Below, piece after piece: positions 56,087 to 64,000 of a stretch of 64,000 bases of DNA (the first letter of the stretch is position 1; the number at the start of each line of letters is the position of its first letter). The notes beneath the pieces were generated by a model. It ran no database searches, had not been told where the DNA came from, and saw only the letters and a list, made by a program, of their open reading frames with translations. Both the position numbers and the translations under genes were made by a program. This DNA comes from Piezodorus guildinii (Eukaryota; Arthropoda; Insecta; Hemiptera; Pentatomidae): NCBI GenBank assembly GCA_023052935.1, contig CM041294.1, positions 155,373,399 to 155,437,398 of the forward strand, written 5' to 3'.

Positions 56087-56184
<98 letters not shown>

Positions 56185-59100
56185 CTATTTATTGCTTCAA
56201 ATTAATAAAAGTTGTACTGAGGCTATATTCTTACATATGATTAATAAATTAACCATAAAAATTAATTTTTGTTGATTTTTTATCACCAATCATTCCGTGT
56301 ATGAAAACTGTCACTGGGTATGTTAAAATTACTAGTAGAAATATAGAACAAACGACTTATTTATTTTAAGGCTTTTACTTAATTATATGAATTGTTAGTG
56401 TTCCATTATGAAAATGCTTAAATTTGCCTAAAAGAAAGGTTATTAAAATGATTTAATCTGACAGACCTGAGATTGTTATTTGGGAAGCTTATAATATCTA
56501 TATCTAGTTTGAATCATAACTATAAGTATTACTTATTCCTCTTATTAATTTCCTTAGGGAGCGGCGTGGTCTAGTGGATAGAGCGCTAGTCTGCTGTGCT
56601 CCGGGTCCTGGGTTCGAATCCCGGCCATGGCAGAATATTATTTATTCTGTTAATTCGGTCGGGGGGCGATCCTAGGGTATGGGGCAGACCCAGCCTCTAT
56701 AAAGTGGTTACCCAAATTAATTGGGGAAAAACCTGGCGGCTGAGCGCGATTAAGGCCTAATCACCTCATTGCACTGCCGTTGGCCTTGAAAAAGTACGAA
56801 TCTCTACATGTACTGCGCTCAAGACCCTCCATGGGTTGTAGTGGTACAGGTTTTTTAATTTCCTTATACTGCAGTTTTTTTTAAATATCAATTTATATAT
56901 ATTTATATATAATATAAATATGAAAAATTTTCAAGTGGATATCAATGATTTTTTCTATTTAATATTAACTTTGAAATCACTCAGTTACATTTAGATTAAT
57001 TTCAAATTAAAAAAAAAAAATTAAAGAAATCAATTCTAAATTTCTAAACATGTTATTATTTTTTCCTAAAAGATAATGAGTCCCGAAGAGCCCTCGACAA
57101 GTGATTTAAGTCAGCTATGTCCAAGCCCAACATTTTATGGAAATCTTGCTGTAGCATTTGACAAATGCCGTGATACTTTGTTCTATATATCGCAATTTCA
57201 GTTACAGAAAGTAAGTTTGTTCATTTCTTCTCATTAAATGCGTTGTTTATGTGTCAGAGGTATCAGGCAATTTGTGAGTATTATATGTAACTAACTGTAT
57301 GATTATTCATTAGTTTTTGAAATAACCACACAAACTTTACCGCAATTGTATAGTAAAACATAGTTGACTAAGATCAAAAGTTGATTATTTAGGAAAAGCA
57401 TTTATATTTTGTAATTGTGAGTGTTTGTATTTATTAGTGCTGATATAATCAGTTTTTACAAACTAATAAGTGTTACTTTTATGATTATTGTATGTTATTA
57501 ATTAATTTTTAGAACTTATAATTAAAATATAGAGGGGAAAATTAAAAATATTTCTGTGAGGTACTGTATACATCATATTTGCTTAATAATTGATTGAAAT
57601 TTAATACTATTACTTTTAACACATTCATGTCAGTGCGTACTACCGGTGGCTCGCACTAGTCTGTCCCTTGGGGTGGTGTGTATCACCGGTGGGTCACACT
57701 AGTTTGTCTTATCAGAGGTCGCGTACCACATTTATTTCTATATCCATGTTATTAATTATTTATAAGTGCAAAATAATAAAAAAATTAAACATTTTAATTG
57801 CCTTTTGTGTGATACTTACTGGCAGAAGTCTGAGCTTAGTATGAAAAAAACTGCATGAATTACACAAATTTCAAAATAAGCACTAACTAGACTGTTAGAA
57901 AACGTACAACTCGTATACAGGTCTGAACAGAGAATAATTGATGAAACGTGGCATAAATTCCAGCGCCGCCCACAGAGCAGACATCGAAAATCTGTCCTGG
58001 GGTGAACGTGCTATATAGATTGAAGTCAATGATGATGAGTTAATCAATTAGTTTGTTTCTTTATTCATTTTATGTCTCTTAATCTTACTGTAGGTAATAG
58101 GACGATGCTACAGTGGGAATCCTAAATTTTGCCTATAATCAGTATAGAGGATAAATATAATCTATTGCCTATAATGTAATATAATAATATAATATAAAAT
58201 AATATAATATAAAATAGTATAATATAAAATAATATATAATAATATAAAATAATATGTAATATAATATAAAATAATATATAATAATATAATATAAAATAAT
58301 ATAATATAAAATAATATATAATAATATAATATAAAATAATATATAATAATATAATATACTTATTTTAAAAAAATATTCTTTTAGAAAAAAAATTAATTAT
58401 CACAATATTTACTTCATTATAACTCATTTTACTCTCAGGGTATGGTATGGGTTCTTGACAATCAGGCACAAATGTATTATACAACTTTTTAATTATAATT
58501 ATAACTTACAATAATAACAAACAATATGCAGGCTAACCAAGATCCCTCTTCATATTCAGCAGCAGCTCCTGCCTCTCTCAGGTCATAACTTCCTCTCAAA
58601 ACTAAAACTCTTTACCTGGTAGGTACCTGCCAGAGACCTTTCTTCTACCTGCCATGTTATCTTGGGTATGCCCCTTGCATCCAAAACAGGAGCTGTTATT
58701 TAAATTTAAGTTTTACTTTTTATCTTATTGTTATCCTGCCTAACACAATAATCAAATAATAAATAAATGAATACTATAATTATATTAAAAAATGGGTATA
58801 TTACAATATAATAATATAATATATAATATATTGCCTATAATCAGGATACTTTAACTTGTACCTGACATCACACAGGCTCCGGACCACCATTTTATGTCCC
58901 CTCCGAAGGGTGGACTACATTGTATACTCCCTTTAAAAAATCCTAGAGCTATCTGCCGAATTAGAGCCCACGACCTTGGGAACCAGTTACACTCATTATT
59001 AATAATCATTTATCATATTTGGTGGAGGATAAAATGCTTTATGTGAATATTTCCTCGTTTTTATGACATTATATAACAAAATTTTCAGAATAGCAGAAGG

Positions 59101-59909
59101 GGTGCAGTCATCTAAACACTTAATTAAATAGAAACTTAATTTAATTTAATAAATTTCTTTTTAAACAAATATGTTGATGCCTGCACCCTGAATTAACTTC
59201 TCGATATCTACATATGATATACAGTCATCTGTTCTTGCATAATTAATATTTTCTTTAGCTCGATTCCCTAATTATGTGTTGTTTTTTTTTTATTGTTGAA
59301 TTTATTTTTATTCTTTCTGTAAAATACTATATTAAGAGGTTGATTAAGTTTGATATTTATTAATCTTTACTGATTAATTGTCATTTTTGATTTTTTTTTT
59401 CTTTGATGTATTTGTCAGATTGTTACTTTGTTTTGAAATATTTCTTAACTTATGGAACTACCTAATTACTTCATTAATTAATTGTTCATAATTGGAGTTC
59501 TGATAACAAATGTTTTCCAAAATATTCAAATTAGATGTATCTATTAACTTTTTTTTCAAATGAAAAATCTTTATTATTTTTCTTTATGGAATCATAACAC
59601 TTAAACATTGTTGACTTTGTAAATTGAAAGCTGATTAATCGATTATTTGTCCTTCGAAAAAAGTGATATTGGTTTTTAGTTTTAGTTATCTTCCCATCAT
59701 ATGATATCCTCAAATTTTCCTATTATCTAACTATTAATATTAATATATTTATGATTCACCAGGGCCAAGCCATCGACTCTGAACACTTGTCGGAATATAC
59801 TGAAGAAGAAACAATGGAGGTGAATTTTATCCAGTCGAGGATCCGAGGTTTTGCCAAGTGGGATCTTAAATACTTTATACCATTCTTTACCAGAAGGTTC
59901 ACCCAACAG
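44843..59909 (+). CDS. Sodium/hydrogen exchanger 8 (NHE8/SLC9A8-like), 5' six exons
   Basis: Cation/proton antiporter of the endomembrane NHE8 type, exchanging Na+ or K+ for H+ in Golgi or apical membranes. Exons: 44843-46177, 48649-48817, 48929-49071, 50522-50664, 53256-53348, 59763-59909; GT-AG introns and phases agree. It has a signal peptide, a Ser/Thr/Asn-rich lumenal segment with many N-x-S/T sites, and then the exchanger domain: FFLVLLPPIIFESGYN, AFGSLISAVDPVATVAIFHA, VFGESILNDAIAIVL (the conserved ND pair), FSGLRGAISYALSLH and the NHE8-type KTKEW / GQAIDSEHLSE / FFTRR tail. There is one apparent 1-nt deletion at 45431-45436 that breaks the frame. The last exon(s) lie past the window. 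The family assignment is firm; the isoform is by remembered motif similarity. Confidence 0.92.
46799..46912. repeat. Short tandem repeat, about 28-bp unit
   Basis: Four units of the type ATTAAAATGAAATAAATAA with variable A runs, in NHE8 intron 1. The rest of 46178-47534 is AT-rich with no recognised element. Confidence 0.8.
47535..48300 (+). pseudogene. Jockey-like LINE 3' fragment (second subfamily)
   Basis: + strand reads WKVKMNQSKSLFIVFMLNR, EEVRYL, then in the next frame SWRTHIRLERKQLNIQFGLL, LLDKRSKLSLNTKI and WTYGIELWGSAKTSNIQIIQ. It follows the Jockey ORF2 end but is clearly diverged from the family at 27154. It ends with an A-rich stretch near 48290. It lies in NHE8 intron 1. Confidence 0.8.
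48649..48817 (+). CDS. NHE8 exon 2
   Basis: Acceptor TTTCTCAG, donor GTATGT. It encodes IMAILFCGIVMSHYTHYNLS and FIAETCVFAYLGLAIFSFKH, two helices with the E.CVF.YLG motif of NHE exchangers. Confidence 0.93.
48929..49071 (+). CDS. NHE8 exon 3
   Basis: Acceptor TATTTCAG, donor GTGAGT. It encodes VEPALVVWSLILCLIGRACN and the loop NKFREHKITKKMMFIMWFSG. Not covered by a long ORF, but phase and content fit. Confidence 0.92.
49115..49605 (+). repeat. Repeat D, copy 1
   Basis: About 480 bp in NHE8 intron 3. It shares 'actctcagggtatggtatgg', 'ggtaggtacctgccagagac' and the end 'tgggtatattacaatata' with the copy at 58143-58830. Non-coding; not a SINE family recognised elsewhere in this window. Confidence 0.8.
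49735..50215. repeat. Imperfect inverted repeat, about 480 bp
   Basis: The strongest arm pairs 'cctgttcgcatacgaaccat' (49919) with reversed 'gattgttcgtatgtgaatagg' (50067-50087). 'aagttcagtttgaccacaac' pairs with 'gtgctcaaactgaactt', and the outer 'aacaagtaaattattta' (49731) pairs with 'taaataatttacttgtt' (50185). Similar frames on both strands are a result of this symmetry, not genes. It lies in NHE8 intron 3. Confidence 0.8.
50522..50664 (+). CDS. NHE8 exon 4
   Basis: Acceptor TTCTTAG, donor GTATGT. It encodes LRGAISYALSLHLEFSDETR and the last helix IITTTLIIVLVTTLLFGGST, ending PLMK in phase 0. Confidence 0.93.
50925..51200 (-). repeat. SINE-2 copy, nearly full length
   Basis: Reversed head 'gtgctctatccacttcaccat' (51167 on), B box 'ggactcaaacacggacc', and body with 'gtacccaatttataggggc' and 'gtgattaggccgagatc'. 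Confidence 0.82.
51556..53140 (-). mobile_element. Tc1-like transposon with IR/DR ends, dead transposase
   Basis: 1585 bp between TA dinucleotides (51554-51555 and 53141-53142). The reverse strand from about 52760 gives an N-terminal PREIRQLIVDHKTADK, RPGRQKKL, KSRRARKRPFIRNVNQARCL and, later, APQGTSGRIL with NPL.L, with many stops. Each end has two copies of a core like AAAGTCTRCATACAC, at about 51563 and 51768 on the left and 52914 and 53112 on the right, about 200 bp apart. That is the inverted-repeat/direct-repeat layout known from some Tc1-like elements. It lies in NHE8 intron 4. Confidence 0.83.
53256..53348 (+). CDS. NHE8 exon 5: cytoplasmic tail start
   Basis: Acceptor GTTTCAG, donor GTGAGT, 31 codons. 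It encodes a basic segment SRSRRKRKEKALSLSKTKEW. Phase 0 at both ends. Confidence 0.88.
53488..53667. repeat. Near-perfect palindromic MITE, 180 bp
   Basis: The left end 'cgtaggtagaaataatcggg' pairs with the right end 'cgattatttctacatacg', and the inner 'ttaattttgccaacgttttg' pairs with 'aaacattggcaaaattaa'. The centre is near 53578. In NHE8 intron 5. The CAACGTTTYGG core is common in insect DNA. Confidence 0.8.
54143..54330 (-). repeat. SINE-1 tail half
   Basis: From 'tgtttatttatataacatc' to 'ggcataactaaggattttt'. The tRNA head is missing. Confidence 0.82.
54553..54750 (+). repeat. SINE-3 copy, worn
   Basis: A damaged A box (ccgtggctgagttac) and B box (gatagtttaaatccc), then the body 'gtctctcccccgggtatgcg' and 'gggagtgatgaccctaccc'. 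Confidence 0.78.
54808..56085 (-). mobile_element. piggyBac-like element, internally deleted
   Basis: Perfect 14-bp terminal repeats CACTTTGACGACCA at 54808-54821 and reversed at 56072-56085. TTAA follows the right end directly (56086-56089); on the left a TTAA lies 9 nt away (54795), separated by TA repeats. The reverse strand of 55440-55830 gives RDVRMLSTEHTDEMTEVV, TKPRMVFDYNSGKSSIDTSD, QMSSYSTSLWRTR and a WYHKIAIDLI block, the C-terminal pattern of piggyBac transposases (dYN..MG.vD..DQ). The rest is lost. Confidence 0.87.
54823..54962. repeat. Three copies of a 20-bp GC-rich palindrome near the left end of the piggyBac-like element
   Basis: AGCGGGCGTATACGCCCGCT occurs exactly at 54823-54842, 54899-54918 and 54943-54962. 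A one-mismatch copy is at 55841-55860 and a half-decayed copy at 56022-56041, near the other end. In AT-rich surroundings this can hardly be chance. Likely subterminal transposase-binding sites. Confidence 0.92.
56090..56181. repeat. (TA)46 microsatellite at a piggyBac-like insertion
   Basis: About 46 perfect TA units directly after the TTAA. The Ile-Tyr frames over it are artefacts. 56182-56544 is AT-rich with nothing recognised. Confidence 0.92.
56557..56854 (+). repeat. SINE-2 copy, full length, with perfect 12-bp target duplication
   Basis: Head 'gggagcggcgtggtctagtg', A box GTGGTCTAGTGGATAGAGCG, B box GGGTTCGAATCCC, and an end 'gggttgtagtggtacagg'. Flanked by TTAATTTCCTTA (56545-56556 and 56855-56866). 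It is the reference copy of the family. The tRNA-like head has drifted beyond folding as a functional tRNA. Confidence 0.93.
57073..57210 (+). CDS. Candidate NHE8 cassette exon (46 codons)
   Basis: Flanked by TTTTCCTAAAAG and a consensus GTAAGT donor, 138 nt, open in phase 0, and so able to join exons 5 and 6 without a frameshift. It would add IMSPEEPSTSDLSQLCPSP and a second part FYGNLAVAFDKCRDTLFYIS to the tail between KTKEW and GQAIDSEH. I know no NHE8 with this insert. It could be an optional tail segment, an alternative ending, or a chance open stretch or exon of a nested gene. Confidence 0.4.
57211..57619. other. NHE8 intron, no recognised feature
   Basis: AT-rich sequence; nothing assigned. 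Confidence 0.45.
57620..58010. repeat. Possible piggyBac-like MITE
   Basis: TTAA at 57616-57619 is followed by CACATTCATGTCAGTG; the other end reads GGTGAACGTG, so the ends CACATTCA / CACGTTCA match at 7 of 8 positions. GC-rich subterminal parts (taccggtggctcgcac) surround an AT-rich middle. No TTAA is seen at the right end. Confidence 0.4.
58060..58985 (-). repeat. SINE-1 copy split by repeat D
   Basis: The tail part (58060-58142) and the head part (58831-58985, including 'gtacctgacatcacacagg' and 'ccgaattagagcccacgacc') are separated by 688 bp of inserted DNA. Confidence 0.8.
58143..58830 (+). mobile_element. Repeat D, copy 2, with perfect 14-bp target duplication
   Basis: Flanked by TTGCCTATAATCAG at 58129-58142 and 58831-58844. 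The first ~210 bp is a degenerate ATAATATAATATAAA array; the rest matches repeat D copy 1. The length of the duplication points to retrotransposition, but no coding region, tRNA head or clear A tail is seen. Confidence 0.82.
58986..59762. other. NHE8 intron, no recognised feature
   Basis: AT-rich sequence up to the exon 6 acceptor; nothing recognised. Confidence 0.45.
59763..59909 (+). CDS. NHE8 exon 6: conserved tail
   Basis: Acceptor ATTCACCAG, donor GTAAGT, 49 codons in phase 0. It encodes GQAIDSEHLSEYTEEE and WDLKYFIPFFTRRFTQQ, matching the NHE8 C-terminal motif. The rest of the protein lies past the window. Confidence 0.9.
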
Positions 59910-60407
59910 GTAAGTTCCACAAAATATTTTTAAATTTTGTTTTTCTAATTATTTTGCATATGTAGTCATGCTAGTCAGTTTAATTCTTACTGTAACTGAA
60001 TCTAGTAAGGTCCAGACATTTCTGGCCTGGGATAGAAGGAAAGAAAAAACTGGACTTACTGTTTTTCAATATATTCTCCTCTAAGTTCAATACACTTAAT
60101 ACAATGCGTTGGCAACATTTCTATACTATGAAAAAAAAATATTTTCTTGTACTACTCCATGCCTGATAGTGTATATTTTTAAACAAAATATGGTTGAAAT
60201 AGAAATATGTGATAATATAATAGTTTTTAGCTAATTTAGTTACCAAATGACCATTTGTGACACAAAATAAGGAGATTTTAAAGAAATTTGATCAATATTG
60301 AATGATATGGATTTTTTTGTTGACTAGTGATTCTGAAGATGAGGTATATAAACTTTGAGAAGGTAATGTAATATTGATGAATTAATACATAATATTTAAA
60401 AAGAAGG
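59910..60407. other. NHE8 intron, no recognised feature
   Basis: AT-rich; a short block near 60040-60120 (ttcaatatattctcctctaa) may be the worn end of a transposon but is not assignable. Confidence 0.4.
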
Positions 60408-60493
60408 GGGGAGCCCATGGCTGAGTGGCTAGCATGCTAGTCCCTCATGCCGTAGGTTTTGAGTTCAGATCCCAGTACCTGCAGGGCTGTTAT
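60408..60493 (+). repeat. SINE-3 head joined to an R1-type LINE
   Basis: The tRNA-like head (gagcccatggctgagtggct, gttttgagttcagatccc) is present, and the sequence stops at 'ggctgttataaggatat', where the LINE begins. The Met at 60425 lies inside this SINE and is not a gene start. Confidence 0.82.
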
Positions 60494-61072
60494 AAGGATA
60501 TAATTAGGGACCAAGGACTACAAGCCAAACTGGCTCTGAGGAAAAAACCTAGATTGGAAGTTCGGGGTGTCCCCCATACTTGGAACTCATCGGAGTTAGT
60601 TAGATTTTTGTGGGGAAAAATACCCGACCAGTCGACTCCCACTCCACTGGTCATGGACGATCTCCGACCCCTATTTTCTTCAGTTGCTAGAAATGGATTC
60701 ACAAGGAATTGGGTGATGGAGGTGCACCCAATGGTTCGATTCTTGCTCTTGGACATAGGAAAATTAGATGGGGGATGGTGGAATATAACCTTCAACGACT
60801 ACCTTGATGCTCCTCGATGCAGTAAATGTCAGGGCTACGGTCACACCAAAGCGACATGTACAACTAATGCTGTTGTTTGCATTTGGTGCGCAGATAGTGG
60901 TCACATCATTAAGGACTGCCCAAAGAAAAGGGAACAAGCAAGCCCTACATGCATTAACTGCGAGCGGGCGAATGCTCCTGAAGACCAAAGAGCGCATAAG
61001 GCTGGCAGCCGTGACTGTCCTGTGCATTTAAAGTGGGCCAATGAGGTAGCAAAAAGAACCTTTTATGAATAA
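60490..61072 (+). CDS. R1-type ORF1 (gag-like), C-terminal part
   Basis: Encodes a conserved region LEVRGVPHTWNSSELVRFLW, and GWWNITFNDYLDAPRC followed by three zinc knuckles: CSKCQGYGHTKATC, CIWCADSGHIIKDC and CINCERANAPEDQRAHKAG...C. It is a nucleic-acid-binding protein of the retrotransposon RNP. The N-terminus is missing. Its stop TAA overlaps the ORF2 start by 8 nt (ATGAATAA). Confidence 0.88.
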
Positions 61073-64000
61073 AATCACCATCCTCCAGCTCAACATGGGT
61101 CGCCGGCGTTTAGTAGCAGACGAACTTCGAGCTCTCTGCCACCGCTACGATGTCTTGGCAATCCAGGAACCGAGCTGCCGTGGGAACGTGGTCACGGGGT
61201 TTGGCCTCACATCAAGAGTTATAGCTCTGAGCAGTAGAGAGAGGAGGCCCAGAGCTGCAATAGTGGTTAATAACCCCAACCTCGATGTGATGGATCTGAG
61301 ACAGTATACTTCGGCGGATATTGTTGCATCTTACATCAGGTGGGGCAACCTAGCGTTTACGCTGGTGTCATCGTACCTACCTGATGGAGGTGATATCAAA
61401 GATGACATATCCGCCATGGAGATGATCGCTAACAGTACAAGGAACTTGATCATCTGCTCAGATACCAACTCCTGGAACACGGTCTGGGGATCCAATCGAA
61501 CGAATCGAAGAGGCGTAGAACTCGGAGATTTTATTTCGCGGTGCCAGTTGGTCATTACGAACAATCCCTCTGCAAATCCTACCTTCAGTAGTGCAAGGGG
61601 GCAGAGTTGGATTGACGTGACAATGGCAACACCTGTGCTGGCAAACCGCATTGTCGATTGGACCCTACGATCTGAGACGAGTTCCGACCACCAAGCGATA
61701 GTCTTTAGACTTTTGGAAAATACGGAAAGTTCCCACGGTATCGATAAGGGTTTCATGACCCGAAGAGGAAATTGGAATGCCTTTCGGTCTACGCTGGAGG
61801 GAATAATAGTGGATGAAGAATGGGATGCGGCCGAGACTGATTTTACCGATGACTTGGATTACAGGGTATCCAGGATCACTGAGATCATCCGTGATGCCGC
61901 TGAGGAGACCCTCCAGCACCGGAAGGTGAGAGCTCGACCTGTCCCGTGGTGGACGCCGGCCTTAACTAATATGAAGAGAGAGCTCTACAAGGCCCGGCGA
62001 TCGTACCAGAGGTGTAGATGTGACGTTACGCGCGCTACACTTCGAGACGAGTATAAGTCACAAGCCAGGGCTTACCGAAACGCAGTGCGTTTAAGAAAGC
62101 GGAAATCCTGGGACGATTTCATCGTCGAGGAGTCCTCCAAGAATCCTTGGGGTATCCCATACAGAGTGGCCTTGGGTAAGCTGACTCCACTGCAAGTAAT
62201 TGCAGCGTTGAAACACGATACTGCCCAAGCAACCACCCTTGAAGAGGCGGCGAAGATATTTATTTCGGAGACCTACCCCAGAGATGATCCTTCTCAGGAT
62301 GGCGAGGACGATTGTTTTATTAGACGCACTACGGTATGCCCACCTGGTACGGACTTATGCCCACCATGGGACATATGGGACCTCCGTGTTGCTGTGGATG
62401 GACAAAAGACTGGTCGTGCTCCAGGTTTAGACTCCATTGACTCGGCAATTATAAAGAACAGTATCCCCTATATCGAAGATAGATTGCTATCATTATTCAA
62501 TGATTGCTTGGATAGGGGATACTTTCCAAAAAACTGGAAGATTGCTGATATAAGGCTCCTGTACAAAGGAGGAGACAAAGACAGGCAAAAATCAAAATCT
62601 TACAGGCCGATATGCCTCCTACCGGTAATGAGTAAAATTTTAGAAACTCTAATGGCCTCAAGCCTAAGACCGGTCTTTTTGCGAGCTGCCCATCCACGGC
62701 AGTATGGATCAACCAAAGGAAGGGGAACCGTAGATGCTCTGCTGAACATACGCCGGGACGTCGAAGGAAGGGCTGAGAAATATGTTTTACTTATTTTGTT
62801 CGACATATCCTCCGCCTTCGACAGCGTGTGGTGGCCAAGCGTACTCCAGCAGTTGCACAAATATGAAGCTCCCAGCAACTTGTACGATCTCATGAGGAGC
62901 TACCTGCAGGACAGGACTTTAAGGATAAGAGGCAACTTCTATGAAGTAGAAGATACTGTGGAAAGAGGTTGCCCACAAGGCTCTGTTCTTGCTCCTGCAT
63001 TGTGGAAATTGGTGTTTGACGAGTTGCTGGGAGTACTGGAAGAAAATCGGTTCCCCGCAACGGCGTATGTAGACGATCTGGCCGTATTGGTGGCCTCGAA
63101 TAGTAGAGCTGGTCTGAAAGAGTCAGGTGAACGGTGTGCCAACCTAGTAAGCAGATGGTGCGAGAGGAAAAAGTTGAAGATGGCCACAGCCAAGACTCAA
63201 ACTATTCTCTTGCGAGGTGCGACTGACAGGGCCCATCCTATAACTTTAAATATTCAAGGAGCCTGTATAATATTCGTCCAAGTGAGGTTGTTACCTACCT
63301 TGGCATTAGGATTACTTCAAAGTTCAATGTCACGCCTCACTTGGACCACTTAAGAAGTAGGGTGGGCTTGACTCTTAATGGCCTCAGCCGTATAGGGGGC
63401 GCTTTTTGGGGCCTCAGGTACCCAGCAACATTGGCTATTTACAAAGGAGTGGTTTTGGGTATCCTGAGATATGCGTCCCCAGCATGGAGTCAGAATCTCT
63501 CGCACCGACAAAAAAGTAAGTTGGCCACGATCCAGCGGACAGCTCTACTCCGGGTCACCAGAGCGTTTAGAACAGTGTCTCATGAGGCGGTGCAGATATT
63601 AGCAGGAGAGATACCAATAGACCTTCTCCTAAGAGAAGACTATTACGTACATAAAATCAAGAGAGAAGGTATGGCGGATCTACCAGAAAACCTTAGAGTG
63701 AAGATCAACTTAGAACCCAGCAAATGGAAGATGATTCTCCGGGAGATCACGATAGAGGAATGGAACCGTCGGTGGGTGACGACGCCAAAAGGTGCTGATC
63801 TAAGGAAGTATTTCCCCACCGTCGGGTCAAGGCTGGAAAAAACATGGATCCTCCCGGACTACTGGGTTTCACAGTTCCTCACGGGGCATGGGGGCTTCCG
63901 AGCAAAACTTGCTAAGCATGGGAAAAACATAAGTCCCCTATGTCCCAGTTGTGGTGTTCCGGAGACCGCCGAGCATATCCTCCTTGTCTGTGCCGCTTAT
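61065..64000 (+). pseudogene. R1-type ORF2: endonuclease-reverse transcriptase, one frameshift
   Basis: The APE endonuclease opens ITILQLNMGRRRLVADELRA, with AIQEPSC, SDTNSWNTVWG and SSDHQAIVF catalytic blocks. The reverse transcriptase has SYRPICLLPVMSKILE, LILFDISSAFDSVWWPSVL, CPQGSVLAPALWKL and the catalytic AYVDDLAVLV (YVDD). The frame breaks near 63268; the other frame continues VVTYLGIRITSKFNVTPHLD and on to a CCHC-type CPSCGVPETAEHILLVC at the window edge. The R1 clade is inferred from the YVDD box, the lack of RNase H so far, and the C-terminal CCHC. Confidence 0.9.

Larger units (their letters stand above)
60490..64000 (+). mobile_element. R1-clade LINE, 5'-truncated, running off the window
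   Basis: ORF1 (end) and ORF2 in the same orientation, GC-richer than its surroundings, with one frameshift. The 3' end is not in view, so the target duplication cannot be tested. R1-clade members often insert in specific sites (rDNA, telomeric repeats); here it lies in an NHE8 intron next to a SINE. Confidence 0.9.

Noticed and set aside
55975..56205. Frames with Ile-Tyr repeats
   Set aside because: They cover the piggyBac-like end and the (TA)46 tract; not genes.
56557..56640. Possible tRNA gene (A and B boxes present)
   Set aside because: It is the head of a 298-bp SINE-2 with a target duplication; no proper acceptor stem closes, and other copies share the same body. The same applies to the heads at 36772, 39200 and 60408.

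Overview
The window is AT-rich, intron-bearing nuclear DNA of an arthropod, almost certainly an insect. The host genes are an insect-type ionotropic receptor and an NHE8-type Na+/H+ exchanger. The repeats are Jockey- and R1-clade LINEs, Tc1/mariner, piggyBac and hAT-like DNA elements, and several tRNA-headed SINE families. The order cannot be fixed from sequence alone. Nothing bacterial, phage-like or CRISPR-like was seen.

Layout. 1-13.1 kb: the 3' part of an ionotropic receptor gene (IR75-like) on the + strand, eight exons from 1459 to 12916, with introns full of broken LINEs, SINEs and a 1-kb inverted repeat. 13.3-17.5 kb: 5'-truncated LINEs and SINEs. 18.0-19.3 kb: a fold-back repeat. 19.8-21.1 kb (- strand): an uncharacterised 414-residue protein with two RRM-like repeats. 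21.9-26.4 kb: SINE-1 copies, a small LTR retrotransposon (22281-23560) with identical LTRs, a 5-bp target duplication and a rearranged interior, and a paralogous empty copy of its target at 25.5-26.0 kb. 26.8-43.2 kb: a gene-poor transposon graveyard built around a non-coding terminal-inverted-repeat family (TIR-rep A). It has received a nearly complete Jockey element (27154-30852), SINEs and an hAT-like MITE; mariner and CR1/L2-like remnants lie between. 44.8-59.9 kb: the NHE8 gene (+ strand), six recognised exons plus one candidate cassette exon, with introns holding Tc1-like, piggyBac-like, Jockey-like and SINE insertions. 60.5-64.0 kb: a nearly intact 5'-truncated R1-clade element in the last visible NHE8 intron. 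It runs off the window, and the last NHE8 exon(s) must lie beyond.

The three host genes have no evident shared pathway: a membrane chemoreceptor, a putative RNA-binding protein and an endomembrane cation/proton exchanger. The most interesting material is in the mobile DNA. The LTR element has 17-nt complementarity between its LTR and its leader (candidate self-priming) and an inverted gag segment. The piggyBac-like element carries repeated 20-bp GC-rich palindromes near its ends. Several insertions can be delimited exactly by target-site duplications. NHE8 has one apparent 1-nt frameshift, most simply a sequencing or assembly error but possibly a null allele.
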